From an uncultured Granulosicoccaceae bacterium (GTDB lineage Bacteria; Pseudomonadota; Gammaproteobacteria; CALCKW01): DNA of 6,030 nt. The notes under the pieces are model-generated. The model was not told the DNA's origin, did no database searches, and worked only from the letters and a program-made list of their open reading frames with translations. Shown one piece after another: positions 1 to 5,972 of this stretch (positions are counted from its first letter, which is position 1; each line of letters begins with the position of its first letter). A program made the position numbers and the translations under genes. The stretch covers positions 1 through 6,030 of the forward strand of contig CALDHJ010000097.1 in the NCBI GenBank assembly GCA_937941555.1. Direction: 5' to 3'.

Positions 1-2152
1 ATATGCGGATTTCTTCGTAGACACGCTTGCGGATCACCCATTGGTCGCCCGGTTTGGTCATGAACTTTACCCGCAGGATCATCGCGCTGTCCTGCATCTC
101 GATGACGCCTTGCGATTTGAGCGGCTGCAGGAAATCGCTCCCGATTACGGGATCATCCAGCAATTCCTGCCCCAGCTTCTTAATCAGCTTGCGCACCTTT
201 TCGACATCCGTGTCATAGGTCACGCGCAGCGGCAGTTTCATGATCACCCAGTCGCGGCTGTAGTTGGTGAGCTTCGGGATCTCGCCGTAGGGAATGGTGT
301 GCACCAGGCCGCGGTGGTGGCGCAAGCGCAAAGAGCGCAGGGAAATTTTCTCGACCGTGCCCATGGTGCCGCCGACGTCGATGTACTCCGCCACGCGAAA
401 GGCGTCGTCAGCGAGAAAGAACAGCCCGGAGACGATGTCCTTGACCAGCGTCTGCGCGCCGAAGCCGACCGCGAGACCCACCACCCCGGCACCCGCGAGC
501 AGCGGCGCGATATTGATGCCGATCGCATCGAGCGAGACAAACACCGCAACCAACACGATCAGAGCCTTCGATGTCTTCTCGATGATCGGAATCAGCGTCG
601 CCGTGCGCGACAAGCCCACACCGCCCATGTCGCCGCCACCGTCGTCACCGGATTCGCTGTTGCCGGTTTCCGCCGACAAAGTTCGCCGCGCCCAGATGTT
701 GACGATCTCCCACGCGACATACGCCATGAGGAAAATGATCAACAACTCGAGCACGCGCCCCGCTGCCAATACACCAAGCCCGGCTTCGGCGAGACCACGG
801 AAATCAAAGCCCCACATGATCGCAAGGCTGGTGATCACGATACCGATCAGAAAGACACGCCCGACCCGGAGCAAGCCACGCTGCATCAGAATGTGAGCTT
901 CGGCCGCCTTGCCGCTCTGCTCATCGGAGGCCCGCGTGCCGAGTGCGACGATCAGATTCACGTTCGCGTCGAAGGCCGGCCACAGCAGGATCACGAAGAA
1001 GGTGAGGTAGACAGCAGCCGTGGAATAGAGGGCGAGATCCGTGGTGTTGATCACGATCTGCACCAGCGCATACTTCAGCGCCACCAATACCATCGCAATC
1101 ACGGGCCAGCTGCGTGCGAATCGCCGCGCCTCTTCCGACATCTCGCCGCCTATGAAGGTCTTGATGCGATTCTGGTTCTCGAGCAACACATCGGTCAACG
1201 CGCGCCGGTTGAGCCAGATCACCAGCATCACAAACGCGTACATCGCAAGGTTGACCGGAAACGCATAGGGGCCCACGGCGTTCAGACCACCGTGATTGCG
1301 GTTGGCAATCGACAATACGAACACGGTGTGGTGCACGGCGACGATCAGCCCGGCCAATCCTGCAAAACTCCATATGATCCAGCGGGCCCGCTCGGGGCTG
1401 GTTTCACAAAACCGCATGCCATCGGTGTTGGGCGAAAACAGAAACCGCATGACGACATAACCAATCCAGACACTGGCCGTGATCGTCAGAGTGGAGTCAC
1501 CGATTTGCAGCAACAGCCCTCTGTTATACAGCGAGGCCCATACCGCGTGGCCGGCACCGAGGAACGCGAGCACACCCAGAATATCAATACACAGCCGCGA
1601 ATAGATGATGCGCAATACGCTGCCAAGCGTGTAGCCGATCTCGTCAAACAGCGCCTGCTTTCGCCGACGGAACAATCGCGCCACAAGCCGCTCCGCCAGT
1701 ACACTGACACCCAAGGCAATGAACAAAGTCACAACAAAGCGGCCCAGACCGACGGACTGGATCGACCGATCGAAATCGGCCTGCGCGCGGGACCACAGCG
1801 TCGGAACCGTGTTGAAGGCGCCGAGATTTTCCTTGGCCGTCTCGACAAAACTGCGCAGCCCGCCGAGCAGTGAGGCGACGACAGACCCCCCTTCCTGCGC
1901 GCTGGAGGCCTCGGTGGCAACGGCGTCGAGTCGCTCGATCAGCAGCTGCCGAACCGCATCGTCATCCAGGCGCGACACCAACTCACGCACGGCCGCGGGC
2001 GATTCCAGTGTCGCTGTTGAAACCGGTTCACTGGTGTCGCCGGAGGCGGATGTCGTGGTCGATGGTATTCCCTCCGCGTGCGCCGGGGCAGCCAACACCA
2101 AAGCTGCAAAGAACAAGACGTAGAACAGTCGAAACAGCGAGAGGGTATTCAT
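1..2152 (-). CDS. MscS-family mechanosensitive ion channel, long YbiO-like form (C-terminus cut by window edge)
   Basis: This gene encodes an inner-membrane channel of the MscS superfamily, which opens under membrane tension to release solutes during hypo-osmotic shock. Reading from the ATG at 2152 gives 717 codons without a stop, running off the left edge. The first 26 residues look like a Sec signal peptide ending AHA|E. A soluble stretch follows (about 27-135), then roughly eleven hydrophobic segments from residue 139 on. Segments at about 528-545 and 548-580 form the MscS core; the latter is the pore helix, rich in Gly and Ala, with the GFGAQ motif around F564. The beta domain follows (EYIDVGG at 589-595, IPYGEIPKLTNYSRDW at 620-635), then the alpha/beta C-terminal domain. 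E. coli YbiO has 741 residues with a similar layout, so only a few dozen residues are probably missing. A Gly/Asp/Ser-rich linker (about 494-513) precedes the core. The Shine-Dalgarno is weak (GGA, 8 bases before the ATG). A stop lies a few codons upstream in frame, which fixes the start region. The family call is secure; the exact paralogue is not. Confidence 0.95.
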   Translation of the reverse strand, partial: MNTLSLFRLFYVLFFAALVLAAPAHAEGIPSTTTSASGDTSEPVSTATLESPAAVRELVSRLDDDAVRQLLIERLDAVATEASSAQEGGSVVASLLGGLRSFVETAKENLGAFNTVPTLWSRAQADFDRSIQSVGLGRFVVTLFIALGVSVLAERLVARLFRRRKQALFDEIGYTLGSVLRIIYSRLCIDILGVLAFLGAGHAVWASLYNRGLLLQIGDSTLTITASVWIGYVVMRFLFSPNTDGMRFCETSPERARWIIWSFAGLAGLIVAVHHTVFVLSIANRNHGGLNAVGPYAFPVNLAMYAFVMLVIWLNRRALTDVLLENQNRIKTFIGGEMSEEARRFARSWPVIAMVLVALKYALVQIVINTTDLALYSTAAVYLTFFVILLWPAFDANVNLIVALGTRASDEQSGKAAEAHILMQRGLLRVGRVFLIGIVITSLAIMWGFDFRGLAEAGLGVLAAGRVLELLIIFLMAYVAWEIVNIWARRTLSAETGNSESGDDGGGDMGGVGLSRTATLIPIIEKTSKALIVLVAVFVSLDAIGINIAPLLAGAGVVGLAVGFGAQTLVKDIVSGLFFLADDAFRVAEYIDVGGTMGTVEKISLRSLRLRHHRGLVHTIPYGEIPKLTNYSRDWVIMKLPLRVTYDTDVEKVRKLIKKLGQELLDDPVIGSDFLQPLKSQGVIEMQDSAMILRVKFMTKPGDQWVIRKRVYEEIRI

Positions 2153-2232
2153 GCTGGTAATCCGATGGGGTCAATACGCAACTGTGGCGCCAGCCGACCA
2201 GTGTACTGCACCCGATTCCGGCCAGGCTGTAA

Positions 2233-2238
2233 ATTATC
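2233..2238 (-). promoter_or_regulatory. Candidate -10 element for the MscS-type gene
   Basis: On the minus strand this reads GATAAT, five of six matches to the sigma-70 -10 consensus. It lies about 80 bases upstream of the channel start codon. No good -35 hexamer is visible at 16-18 bases spacing. That position overlaps the left arm of the inverted repeat at 2253-2281, which would suit an activator or repressor site, but this is inference. Confidence 0.22.
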
Positions 2239-2252
2239 GTAAAGGACTCACC

Positions 2253-2281
2253 TCGATCGGCCCGGTGATCAGGCCGGTCGA
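2253..2281. repeat. Imperfect inverted repeat, possible operator or leader hairpin
   Basis: The arms TCGATCGGCC (2253-2262) and GGCCGGTCGA (2272-2281) pair over 10 positions with one non-Watson-Crick pair, around a 9-base loop. A second, mutually exclusive pairing uses GTGATC (2265-2270) with GATCAC (2280-2285). No T tract follows on either strand, which argues against a terminator. The repeat lies just upstream of the candidate channel promoter. Confidence 0.35.
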
Positions 2282-2287
2282 TCACGC

Positions 2288-2306
2288 TGTTCAGTTTGCC
2301 TGAACA
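2288..2306. repeat. Perfect 7-bp inverted repeat (TGTTCAG / CTGAACA)
   Basis: TGTTCAG (2288-2294) and CTGAACA (2300-2306) are exact reverse complements separated by the 5-base spacer TTTGC. The size and spacing resemble a binding site for a dimeric helix-turn-helix regulator. It does not fit the LexA box spacing. There is no T tract. Function is unknown. Confidence 0.35.
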
Positions 2307-2427
2307 CAGATCAGGACAGGAGCAGTTTCAGACGGCGTGAGCGGGCCCGCGCCGCGTGTGACACCAGCACAGCACAGCCTCGCTACCCGACACCACACGG
2401 CAGCCCGCGCGCACCGACCACGCCACC

Positions 2428-2433
2428 TATACT
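2428..2433 (+). promoter_or_regulatory. Candidate -10 element for the antiporter gene
   Basis: TATACT matches the sigma-70 -10 consensus at five of six positions and lies 27 bases before the antiporter GTG, giving a short leader of about 20 bases. The expected -35 region (around 2405-2410) is GC-rich and matches poorly, so a weak or activator-dependent promoter is the most that can be said. Confidence 0.3.
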
Positions 2434-2460
2434 GATTGCGTTCATTCAGGATCAAGTAAC

Positions 2461-3717
2461 GTGTTCGAAACTGCCAGTTTGCTCGTCGTCATCAGCGCCC
2501 TTTTCGCCTGGATCAACGACCGCTTCATTCGGCTGCCAACGACGATCGGCATCATGGTCATCGCCATGGCGTTCTCCGTTTTGCTGCTCGCGCTCGGGGC
2601 GGCCGGCACACTGGATCCCCTCCGGCTCGGCGCCGACTGGCTGACGGAAATCGACTTCAAACGCACGCTGATGGACGGCATGCTCGCCTTCCTGCTCTTC
2701 GCCGGCGCCCTTCATGTCGACTTGAAACGCCTGGTGCAGAGCCGTCTGATCATCGGCCTGCTCGCGACCGCCGGTGTACTGATATCCACGACCTTGATCG
2801 GGCTTGCGAGCTACCTGCTGTTCCAGGCCATCGGCCAGCCAGTGCCCTTTCTCTATTGTCTGGTATTCGGCGTGATCGTCTCACCGACCGACCCGGTTGC
2901 CGTTCTCGGCATCCTGAAAACCGCCGGGGCGCCGAAATCGCTCGAAGTGAAAATCGCCGGCGAATCCCTCTTCAACGACGGCGTGGCCGTCGTGCTCTTC
3001 ATCGCCCTGCTCGGCATCGTCACCGGGGCCGGGGAAGCAAGCGCCGGGGCCATTGCGCAGCTGTTTGCCATCGAGGTGATTGGCGGTGTCGTGCTGGGCG
3101 CGGTGACCGGCGGTCTCTGTTGGCTGCTGCTGCTGCGCATCGACAACTACACCGTGGAGATTCTGCTCACCCTCGCGCTGGTCATGGGCGGATACAGCCT
3201 TGCCCAGAAGCTGCACGTATCCGGGGTACTGGCCATGGTGATCGCCGGATTGATGATCGGCAATCCCGGTCGCGACAACGCCATGAGCGACAAGACCCAG
3301 GCCCACCTCGATACCTTCTGGGAACTCATCGATGAAATTCTGAATGCGGTGCTGTTCCTGCTGATCGGGCTGGTGATGATGTTGCTGCCGCTCGACCCGA
3401 TGGCACTGCTCGCAGGACTGGTGCTCGCGCTGGTCACACTCGCGGCGCGCTGGATCGCGGTCAGCCTCGCAACGCGCGTGCTCCGCTTGAAAACCGCCAT
3501 TCACCCGAAACTGGTCACGCTGCTGACCTGGGGCGGATTGCGCGGCGGCATTTCCGTCGCACTCGCGCTGAGCCTGCCCGAGAGCCCGTGGCGAAACCTC
3601 CTGGTCACCGCTACCTACGTCATCGTGGTGCTGTCTATACTCACGCAAGGCCTGTCGATAAAAGGCCTGATTTCCGCTGTTTTCGCCGACAGCCAACAGT
3701 CGACACCCGATCGCTGA
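2461..3717 (+). CDS. Cation/proton antiporter, CPA1 (NhaP-like) family
   Basis: This 418-residue inner-membrane protein is predicted to exchange protons for Na+ or another monovalent cation, supporting pH and sodium homeostasis. It has about 12-13 hydrophobic segments across residues 4-404 and only a short polar tail, so it lacks the long cytosolic regulatory domain of some CPA1 members. Family motifs are clear: SPTDPVAVL (141-149) in a central helix, GESLFNDGVAVV (167-178) with the N172-D173 pair typical of electroneutral CPA1 exchangers, and TWGGLRGGISVALALSLP (356-373) with a conserved Arg at 361. The start is GTG, with AGGA 9 bases upstream; the next in-frame ATG, around residue 32, would remove the first membrane segment. 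The transpeptidase gene begins 20 bases after the stop, suggesting co-transcription. The exact cation (Na+, K+ or Li+) cannot be told from sequence. Confidence 0.93.
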   Translation: MFETASLLVVISALFAWINDRFIRLPTTIGIMVIAMAFSVLLLALGAAGTLDPLRLGADWLTEIDFKRTLMDGMLAFLLFAGALHVDLKRLVQSRLIIGLLATAGVLISTTLIGLASYLLFQAIGQPVPFLYCLVFGVIVSPTDPVAVLGILKTAGAPKSLEVKIAGESLFNDGVAVVLFIALLGIVTGAGEASAGAIAQLFAIEVIGGVVLGAVTGGLCWLLLLRIDNYTVEILLTLALVMGGYSLAQKLHVSGVLAMVIAGLMIGNPGRDNAMSDKTQAHLDTFWELIDEILNAVLFLLIGLVMMLLPLDPMALLAGLVLALVTLAARWIAVSLATRVLRLKTAIHPKLVTLLTWGGLRGGISVALALSLPESPWRNLLVTATYVIVVLSILTQGLSIKGLISAVFADSQQSTPDR

Positions 3718-3737
3718 ACCAGACAGGATTCTGACCC

Positions 3738-4319
3738 ATGCGACACACTCGCCGACACGTGCTAAAAGTCGCTCTGAACGCCCTGCTGCTCGCCAGTGCG
3801 CCTGCTGTGGCGTCGGTCAATCCGGCCGGTGGCGAGGAAGTGTGGGTGCTGCTCAACCCGGAAAAACAACGCCTGCAGGTCATGCGCGGTGCCAAGGCCA
3901 TCGTGTTGTACAACAACGTTTCCTGGGGACGAGGCGGTGTGGGTTTGAAAACCCGGGTCGGTGACAACGTCACACCGATCGGTGAGTTTCGGGTTCGCTG
4001 GATCAACGAAGACAGCCGGTTTCGCACCTTTTTCGGTTTTGACTACCCGACGCCCCAATACGCCCAACTCGGCCTGTTGCGCGGCGACCTCGACGACCAG
4101 CAATACGGTCGCATCATCGAGGCCCGGCGCAGCGGCGATGTCCCGCTGCAAAATACCCGACTTGGCGGAGCGCTCGGCATCCACGGCATCGGCAATGGCG
4201 ATGCCGCGCTTCACAACGCGACCAACTGGACCCAAGGGTGCATCGCGTTGAACAACGATCAGATCGACCACCTTGCGCAATACATCAAGGTCGGCACACG
4301 CGTCGTCATCAAGCCCTGA
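3738..4319 (+). CDS. Small L,D-transpeptidase (YkuD-domain) protein with twin-arginine-like signal
   Basis: This 193-residue protein is predicted to act in the periplasm on peptidoglycan as a cysteine L,D-transpeptidase, or a related hydrolase, at meso-diaminopimelate residues. Residues 1-25 form a signal peptide with TRRHVLK at 4-10, close to the Tat consensus, a short hydrophobic stretch, and an AVA|S cleavage site. The remainder is one YkuD domain: an N-terminal strand (VWVLLNPEKQRLQVMR), DNVTPIGEFRV, the first catalytic His in IHGIGNG (H149), and the nucleophile in NWTQGCIALNN (C168). The usual SHGC-x-R signature is changed: Gln stands where His is expected and Asn where Arg is common. 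This matches a divergent branch of the family, not a broken gene. AGGA lies 9 bases before the ATG. The gene follows the antiporter by 20 bases and precedes the Lpp-like lipoprotein by 82 bases with no obvious terminator between. Whether it attaches, detaches or remodels cross-links is unknown. Confidence 0.88.
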   Translation: MRHTRRHVLKVALNALLLASAPAVASVNPAGGEEVWVLLNPEKQRLQVMRGAKAIVLYNNVSWGRGGVGLKTRVGDNVTPIGEFRVRWINEDSRFRTFFGFDYPTPQYAQLGLLRGDLDDQQYGRIIEARRSGDVPLQNTRLGGALGIHGIGNGDAALHNATNWTQGCIALNNDQIDHLAQYIKVGTRVVIKP

Positions 4320-4390
4320 CGCACGCCCCGAAGATTTTCAAGCAGGTGCGCCTCCAGCGACTACGCTTGTCTGTCATTCCCTCGACAAAT

Positions 4391-4396
4391 GGAGAG
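4391..4396 (+). promoter_or_regulatory. Ribosome binding site fixing the lipoprotein start
   Basis: GGAGAG lies 5 bases before the ATG at 4402. The frame stays open upstream to an ATG at 4273, but that longer version overlaps the transpeptidase gene and buries the lipobox more than 60 residues deep. This site therefore decides for the ATG at 4402. Confidence 0.75.
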
Positions 4397-4401
4397 CTCC
4401 G

Positions 4402-4710
4402 ATGAAACCGGTACGTTTGGCTGTTGCGCTGTTCGCGATTGGGACCGTGGCTGGCTGTGCAAGCACTGCCAACACTGAAACCTTGATGAAGGAAATCCAG
4501 GCTGCGCAGGCGACAGCCCAGACTGCACTGGACGCTGCAAACGCGGCCAACGCAACCTCCACCAAGGCAAACTCCGAGGCGATCAAGGCCAAGACTGCTG
4601 CCATCAAGGCAACGACAGCCGCTGAAAAAGCGCAGGCGAGCAGCGACAAGAATCGCGAGGAATTCGCCGAGATGCTCGATCGCATGTTCAAGAAAAGCAT
4701 GCTCAAGTAA
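4402..4710 (+). CDS. Lpp/OprI-like murein lipoprotein, alanine-zipper type
   Basis: This 102-residue protein is predicted to be an outer-membrane lipoprotein that can tether to peptidoglycan. The signal peptide ends in the lipobox VAGC with the acylated Cys at 19; Ala follows at +2, so there is no inner-membrane retention signal. The mature 84 residues form a nearly uninterrupted helix rich in Ala, Lys, Thr and Glu. From L28 the core positions follow strict 3/4 spacing to the end: L28, I32, A35, A39, A42, A46, A49, S53, A56, A60, A63, A67, A70, A74, A77, S81, N84, F88, M91, M95, K98, K102. This is an alanine zipper, probably trimeric by analogy with Lpp. The protein ends MFKKSMLK, with the C-terminal Lys that Lpp uses for its link to diaminopimelate. 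Mature E. coli Lpp has 58 residues and OprI 64, so this one is longer. It sits between two L,D-transpeptidase genes, the enzymes that attach Lpp. The lipoprotein call is firm; wall attachment is inferred. Confidence 0.88.
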   Translation: MKPVRLAVALFAIGTVAGCASTANTETLMKEIQAAQATAQTALDAANAANATSTKANSEAIKAKTAAIKATTAAEKAQASSDKNREEFAEMLDRMFKKSMLK

Positions 4711-4727
4711 ACGCGGAACACCGCACG

Positions 4728-4758
4728 AAAAAACCGGCCTCCAGGGCCGGTTTTTTTT
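4728..4758. terminator. Bidirectional intrinsic terminator
   Basis: The stem CCGGCC (4734-4739) pairs with GGCCGG (4745-4750) around a 5-base loop. Six A residues lie on the left and eight T residues on the right, so they extend the stem and give a U tract on either strand. It starts 17 bases after the lipoprotein stop and 21 bases beyond the stop of the converging transpeptidase gene, so it can end both transcripts. A tiny GCGG/CCGC hairpin (4713-4724) lies just before it. Confidence 0.92.
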
Positions 4759-4779
4759 GTCCTCGATTTGTCGGGCCGG

Positions 4780-5757
4780 TCAGCCGCTTCCGCTCAGCGG
4801 TACGGCCGTGGGCACGCCATCCGCCCGCTCGAGAATGGCGCGAAGCGCCGGAATATTGACGCGCGATTGCACCCCCTCTGAGCGCGCCACCGTCACGACG
4901 ACCTCCCGCAGCAATGCCGAGGGCTCCCGCGCTTCCTCGTCGAGCGACTGGTGGGCCTCAATAAACCAGGTGCCGTGGTGCTGCGCGAGCTTCACCGGCT
5001 GGTTGACCAGGTGCACCGGCGTGTTGACCGGCACGGTGTCGAAGAGCGTCTCGATGTCTTCGGGATACATCCGCAGGCAGCCATGGGTGACCCGCATTCC
5101 GACCCCCCAGGGCTTGTTGGTGCCGTGGATCAGGTAACCCGGAATATTGAGCCGCAGCGCGTGCTGACCCAGCGGATTGTCCGGTCCGGCCGGCACCATT
5201 TTTGGCAGTGGATCGCCGTCTGCCGCATGCTCTGCCCGAATCGATTCGGGCGGATACCAATTGGGGTCTTTCTGTTTGCGCACGATTCGCGTGGTGCCAA
5301 GCGGCGTTTCCCAGTCAACCCGGCCGACACTGACCGGGTGGGTCGATACCATCCGTCGACCGTCGCGCTCAGCGTAGCGATACAAACGCATTTCCGGCAA
5401 ATTCACGACGATGCCATCACGCGGTGCCTCGGGCAGGATATACCGCGTGGGCAAAACCACCTCGGTGCCAGCCCCTGGCAACCAGACGTTGAGATCCGGG
5501 TTGGCAGAGACAATCTCATCCCGGCCGACCCCGTTGCGGCGTGCAATATCCACCAGCGTATCGCTGCTCAGCGCGACGTCCCGCCCGATGGCGCCGATGA
5601 TCGCCATGTCGTCAGGCGGCAGCAGGTACTCGCTGGCAACGGCAACAGGTGCGGGCAATAACGGCGCTGCGGCAAGTGCCAGCTTCGCGCGTAGGAACTG
5701 ACGGCGGCTGATTCGCCGTGCGGCGATGGACTCTGAATTCATGACACTGACGCTCAT
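4780..5757 (-). CDS. L,D-transpeptidase of the ErfK/YbiS type with LysM-like domain and Tat-type signal
   Basis: This 325-residue periplasmic enzyme is predicted to form L,D cross-links at meso-diaminopimelate, or to attach an Lpp-type lipoprotein to peptidoglycan as YbiS, ErfK and YcfS do in E. coli. Domains in order: a signal peptide with SRRQFLR at 17-23, a good twin-arginine motif, a hydrophobic stretch and cleavage near A41; a LysM-like wall-binding domain (about 60-103, with DTLVDIARRNGV and IVSANPDLN); and a YkuD domain from about 115. The latter holds the first catalytic His in IHGTN (H211) and the canonical THGCLRM with H225, nucleophile C227 and R229. The C-terminal region (about 245-275) contains VNQPVKL and WFIEAH, usual in this subfamily. 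E. coli YbiS has 306 residues, so the length fits. The start at 5757 has AGAG 6 bases upstream; the ATG at residue 6 lacks one. The gene converges on the Lpp-like gene and shares its terminator. Of the two transpeptidases here, this is the better candidate for the attaching enzyme. Confidence 0.93.
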   Translation of the reverse strand: MSVSVMNSESIAARRISRRQFLRAKLALAAAPLLPAPVAVASEYLLPPDDMAIIGAIGRDVALSSDTLVDIARRNGVGRDEIVSANPDLNVWLPGAGTEVVLPTRYILPEAPRDGIVVNLPEMRLYRYAERDGRRMVSTHPVSVGRVDWETPLGTTRIVRKQKDPNWYPPESIRAEHAADGDPLPKMVPAGPDNPLGQHALRLNIPGYLIHGTNKPWGVGMRVTHGCLRMYPEDIETLFDTVPVNTPVHLVNQPVKLAQHHGTWFIEAHQSLDEEAREPSALLREVVVTVARSEGVQSRVNIPALRAILERADGVPTAVPLSGSG

Positions 5758-5972
5758 TCAACGCTCTGTCTGACGCACGGCAATCACAGGTCGTGCCGCA
5801 AACCGAAAGTATAGTTCGGGCCGCGCACACGAGGGTGACAGCGACCCGACGCGCCGCTTTGGCTCACTGTTTGCGTGTTTGTGGGCACAAATACTACGCA
5901 TTCACCGATTCCCGAGCCCGAATCATCTGCGCGAGCGCGGCGATTCGGTGGCGGACGGCCACAGGGTAAGCA
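5758..5972. promoter_or_regulatory. Divergent intergenic region upstream of the YbiS-type gene
   Basis: These 215 bases separate the larger transpeptidase gene from the gene entering at the right edge. I see no RNA gene or terminator. A minus-strand -10 candidate lies at 5808-5813 inside a small inverted repeat. The section at 5901-5955 repeats the motif GATTC/GAATC several times and is GC-rich near 5930-5945, giving only short, weak hairpins. Confidence 0.5.
5808..5813 (-). promoter_or_regulatory. Candidate -10 element for the YbiS-type transpeptidase gene
   Basis: On the minus strand this reads TATACT, the same hexamer as the antiporter candidate, about 50 bases upstream of the start codon. 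No clear -35 hexamer is found at the usual spacing. The hexamer lies within the spacer of a 5-bp inverted repeat, CCGAA (5803-5807) and TTCGG (5815-5819), which could mark a repressor site or be chance. Confidence 0.3.

Larger units (their letters stand above)
2153..2460. promoter_or_regulatory. Divergent intergenic region between channel and antiporter genes
   Basis: These 308 bases hold no convincing gene. A short minus-strand frame crosses part of the region but has no recognisable product and no coding character. The region must carry the promoters for both divergent genes. It contains two inverted repeats (2253-2281 and 2288-2306), a 10-base perfect palindrome of G and C at 2341-2350, and candidate -10 elements for each direction, listed separately. 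Neither inverted repeat is followed by a T tract, so they look more like operator or leader structures than terminators. No riboswitch or small RNA gene was recognised. Confidence 0.6.

Noticed and set aside
41..1873. A 610-codon plus-strand open frame
   Set aside because: It lies antisense to the channel gene, and its translation is extremely rich in His, Gln, Arg and Asp with no domain. The minus strand encodes an unmistakable MscS protein over the same span. The long antisense frame is a by-product of GC-rich codon use.
2028..2285. Short minus-strand frame across the channel start region
   Set aside because: It overlaps the channel gene's start in another frame and covers the promoter region. 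It has no recognisable domain and no good ribosome site.
2287..2309. Possible LexA (SOS) box, because of CTGT and ACAG at the ends of the inverted repeat
   Set aside because: The spacing between CTGT and ACAG is larger than the 8 bases of the LexA consensus, and the interior is not AT-rich.
2341..2350. Perfect GC palindrome as a terminator
   Set aside because: No T tract follows on either strand, and there is no gene end nearby for it to terminate.
2881..3696. A 271-codon minus-strand open frame
   Set aside because: It is antisense to the antiporter, and its translation is a His/Gln/Glu/Arg-rich string typical of a shadow of membrane-protein codons. The plus strand carries all the CPA1 motifs.
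4273..4710. Longer version of the lipoprotein starting at 4273
   Set aside because: The extension overlaps the end of the upstream transpeptidase gene, is polar and low in hydrophobicity, and would leave the lipobox internal. The ATG at 4402 has a strong ribosome site and gives a textbook lipoprotein signal.
4951..5661. A 236-codon plus-strand open frame
   Set aside because: It is antisense to the YbiS-type transpeptidase, which has a signal peptide, a LysM-like domain and an intact catalytic motif. No independent ribosome site or family was recognised for this frame.
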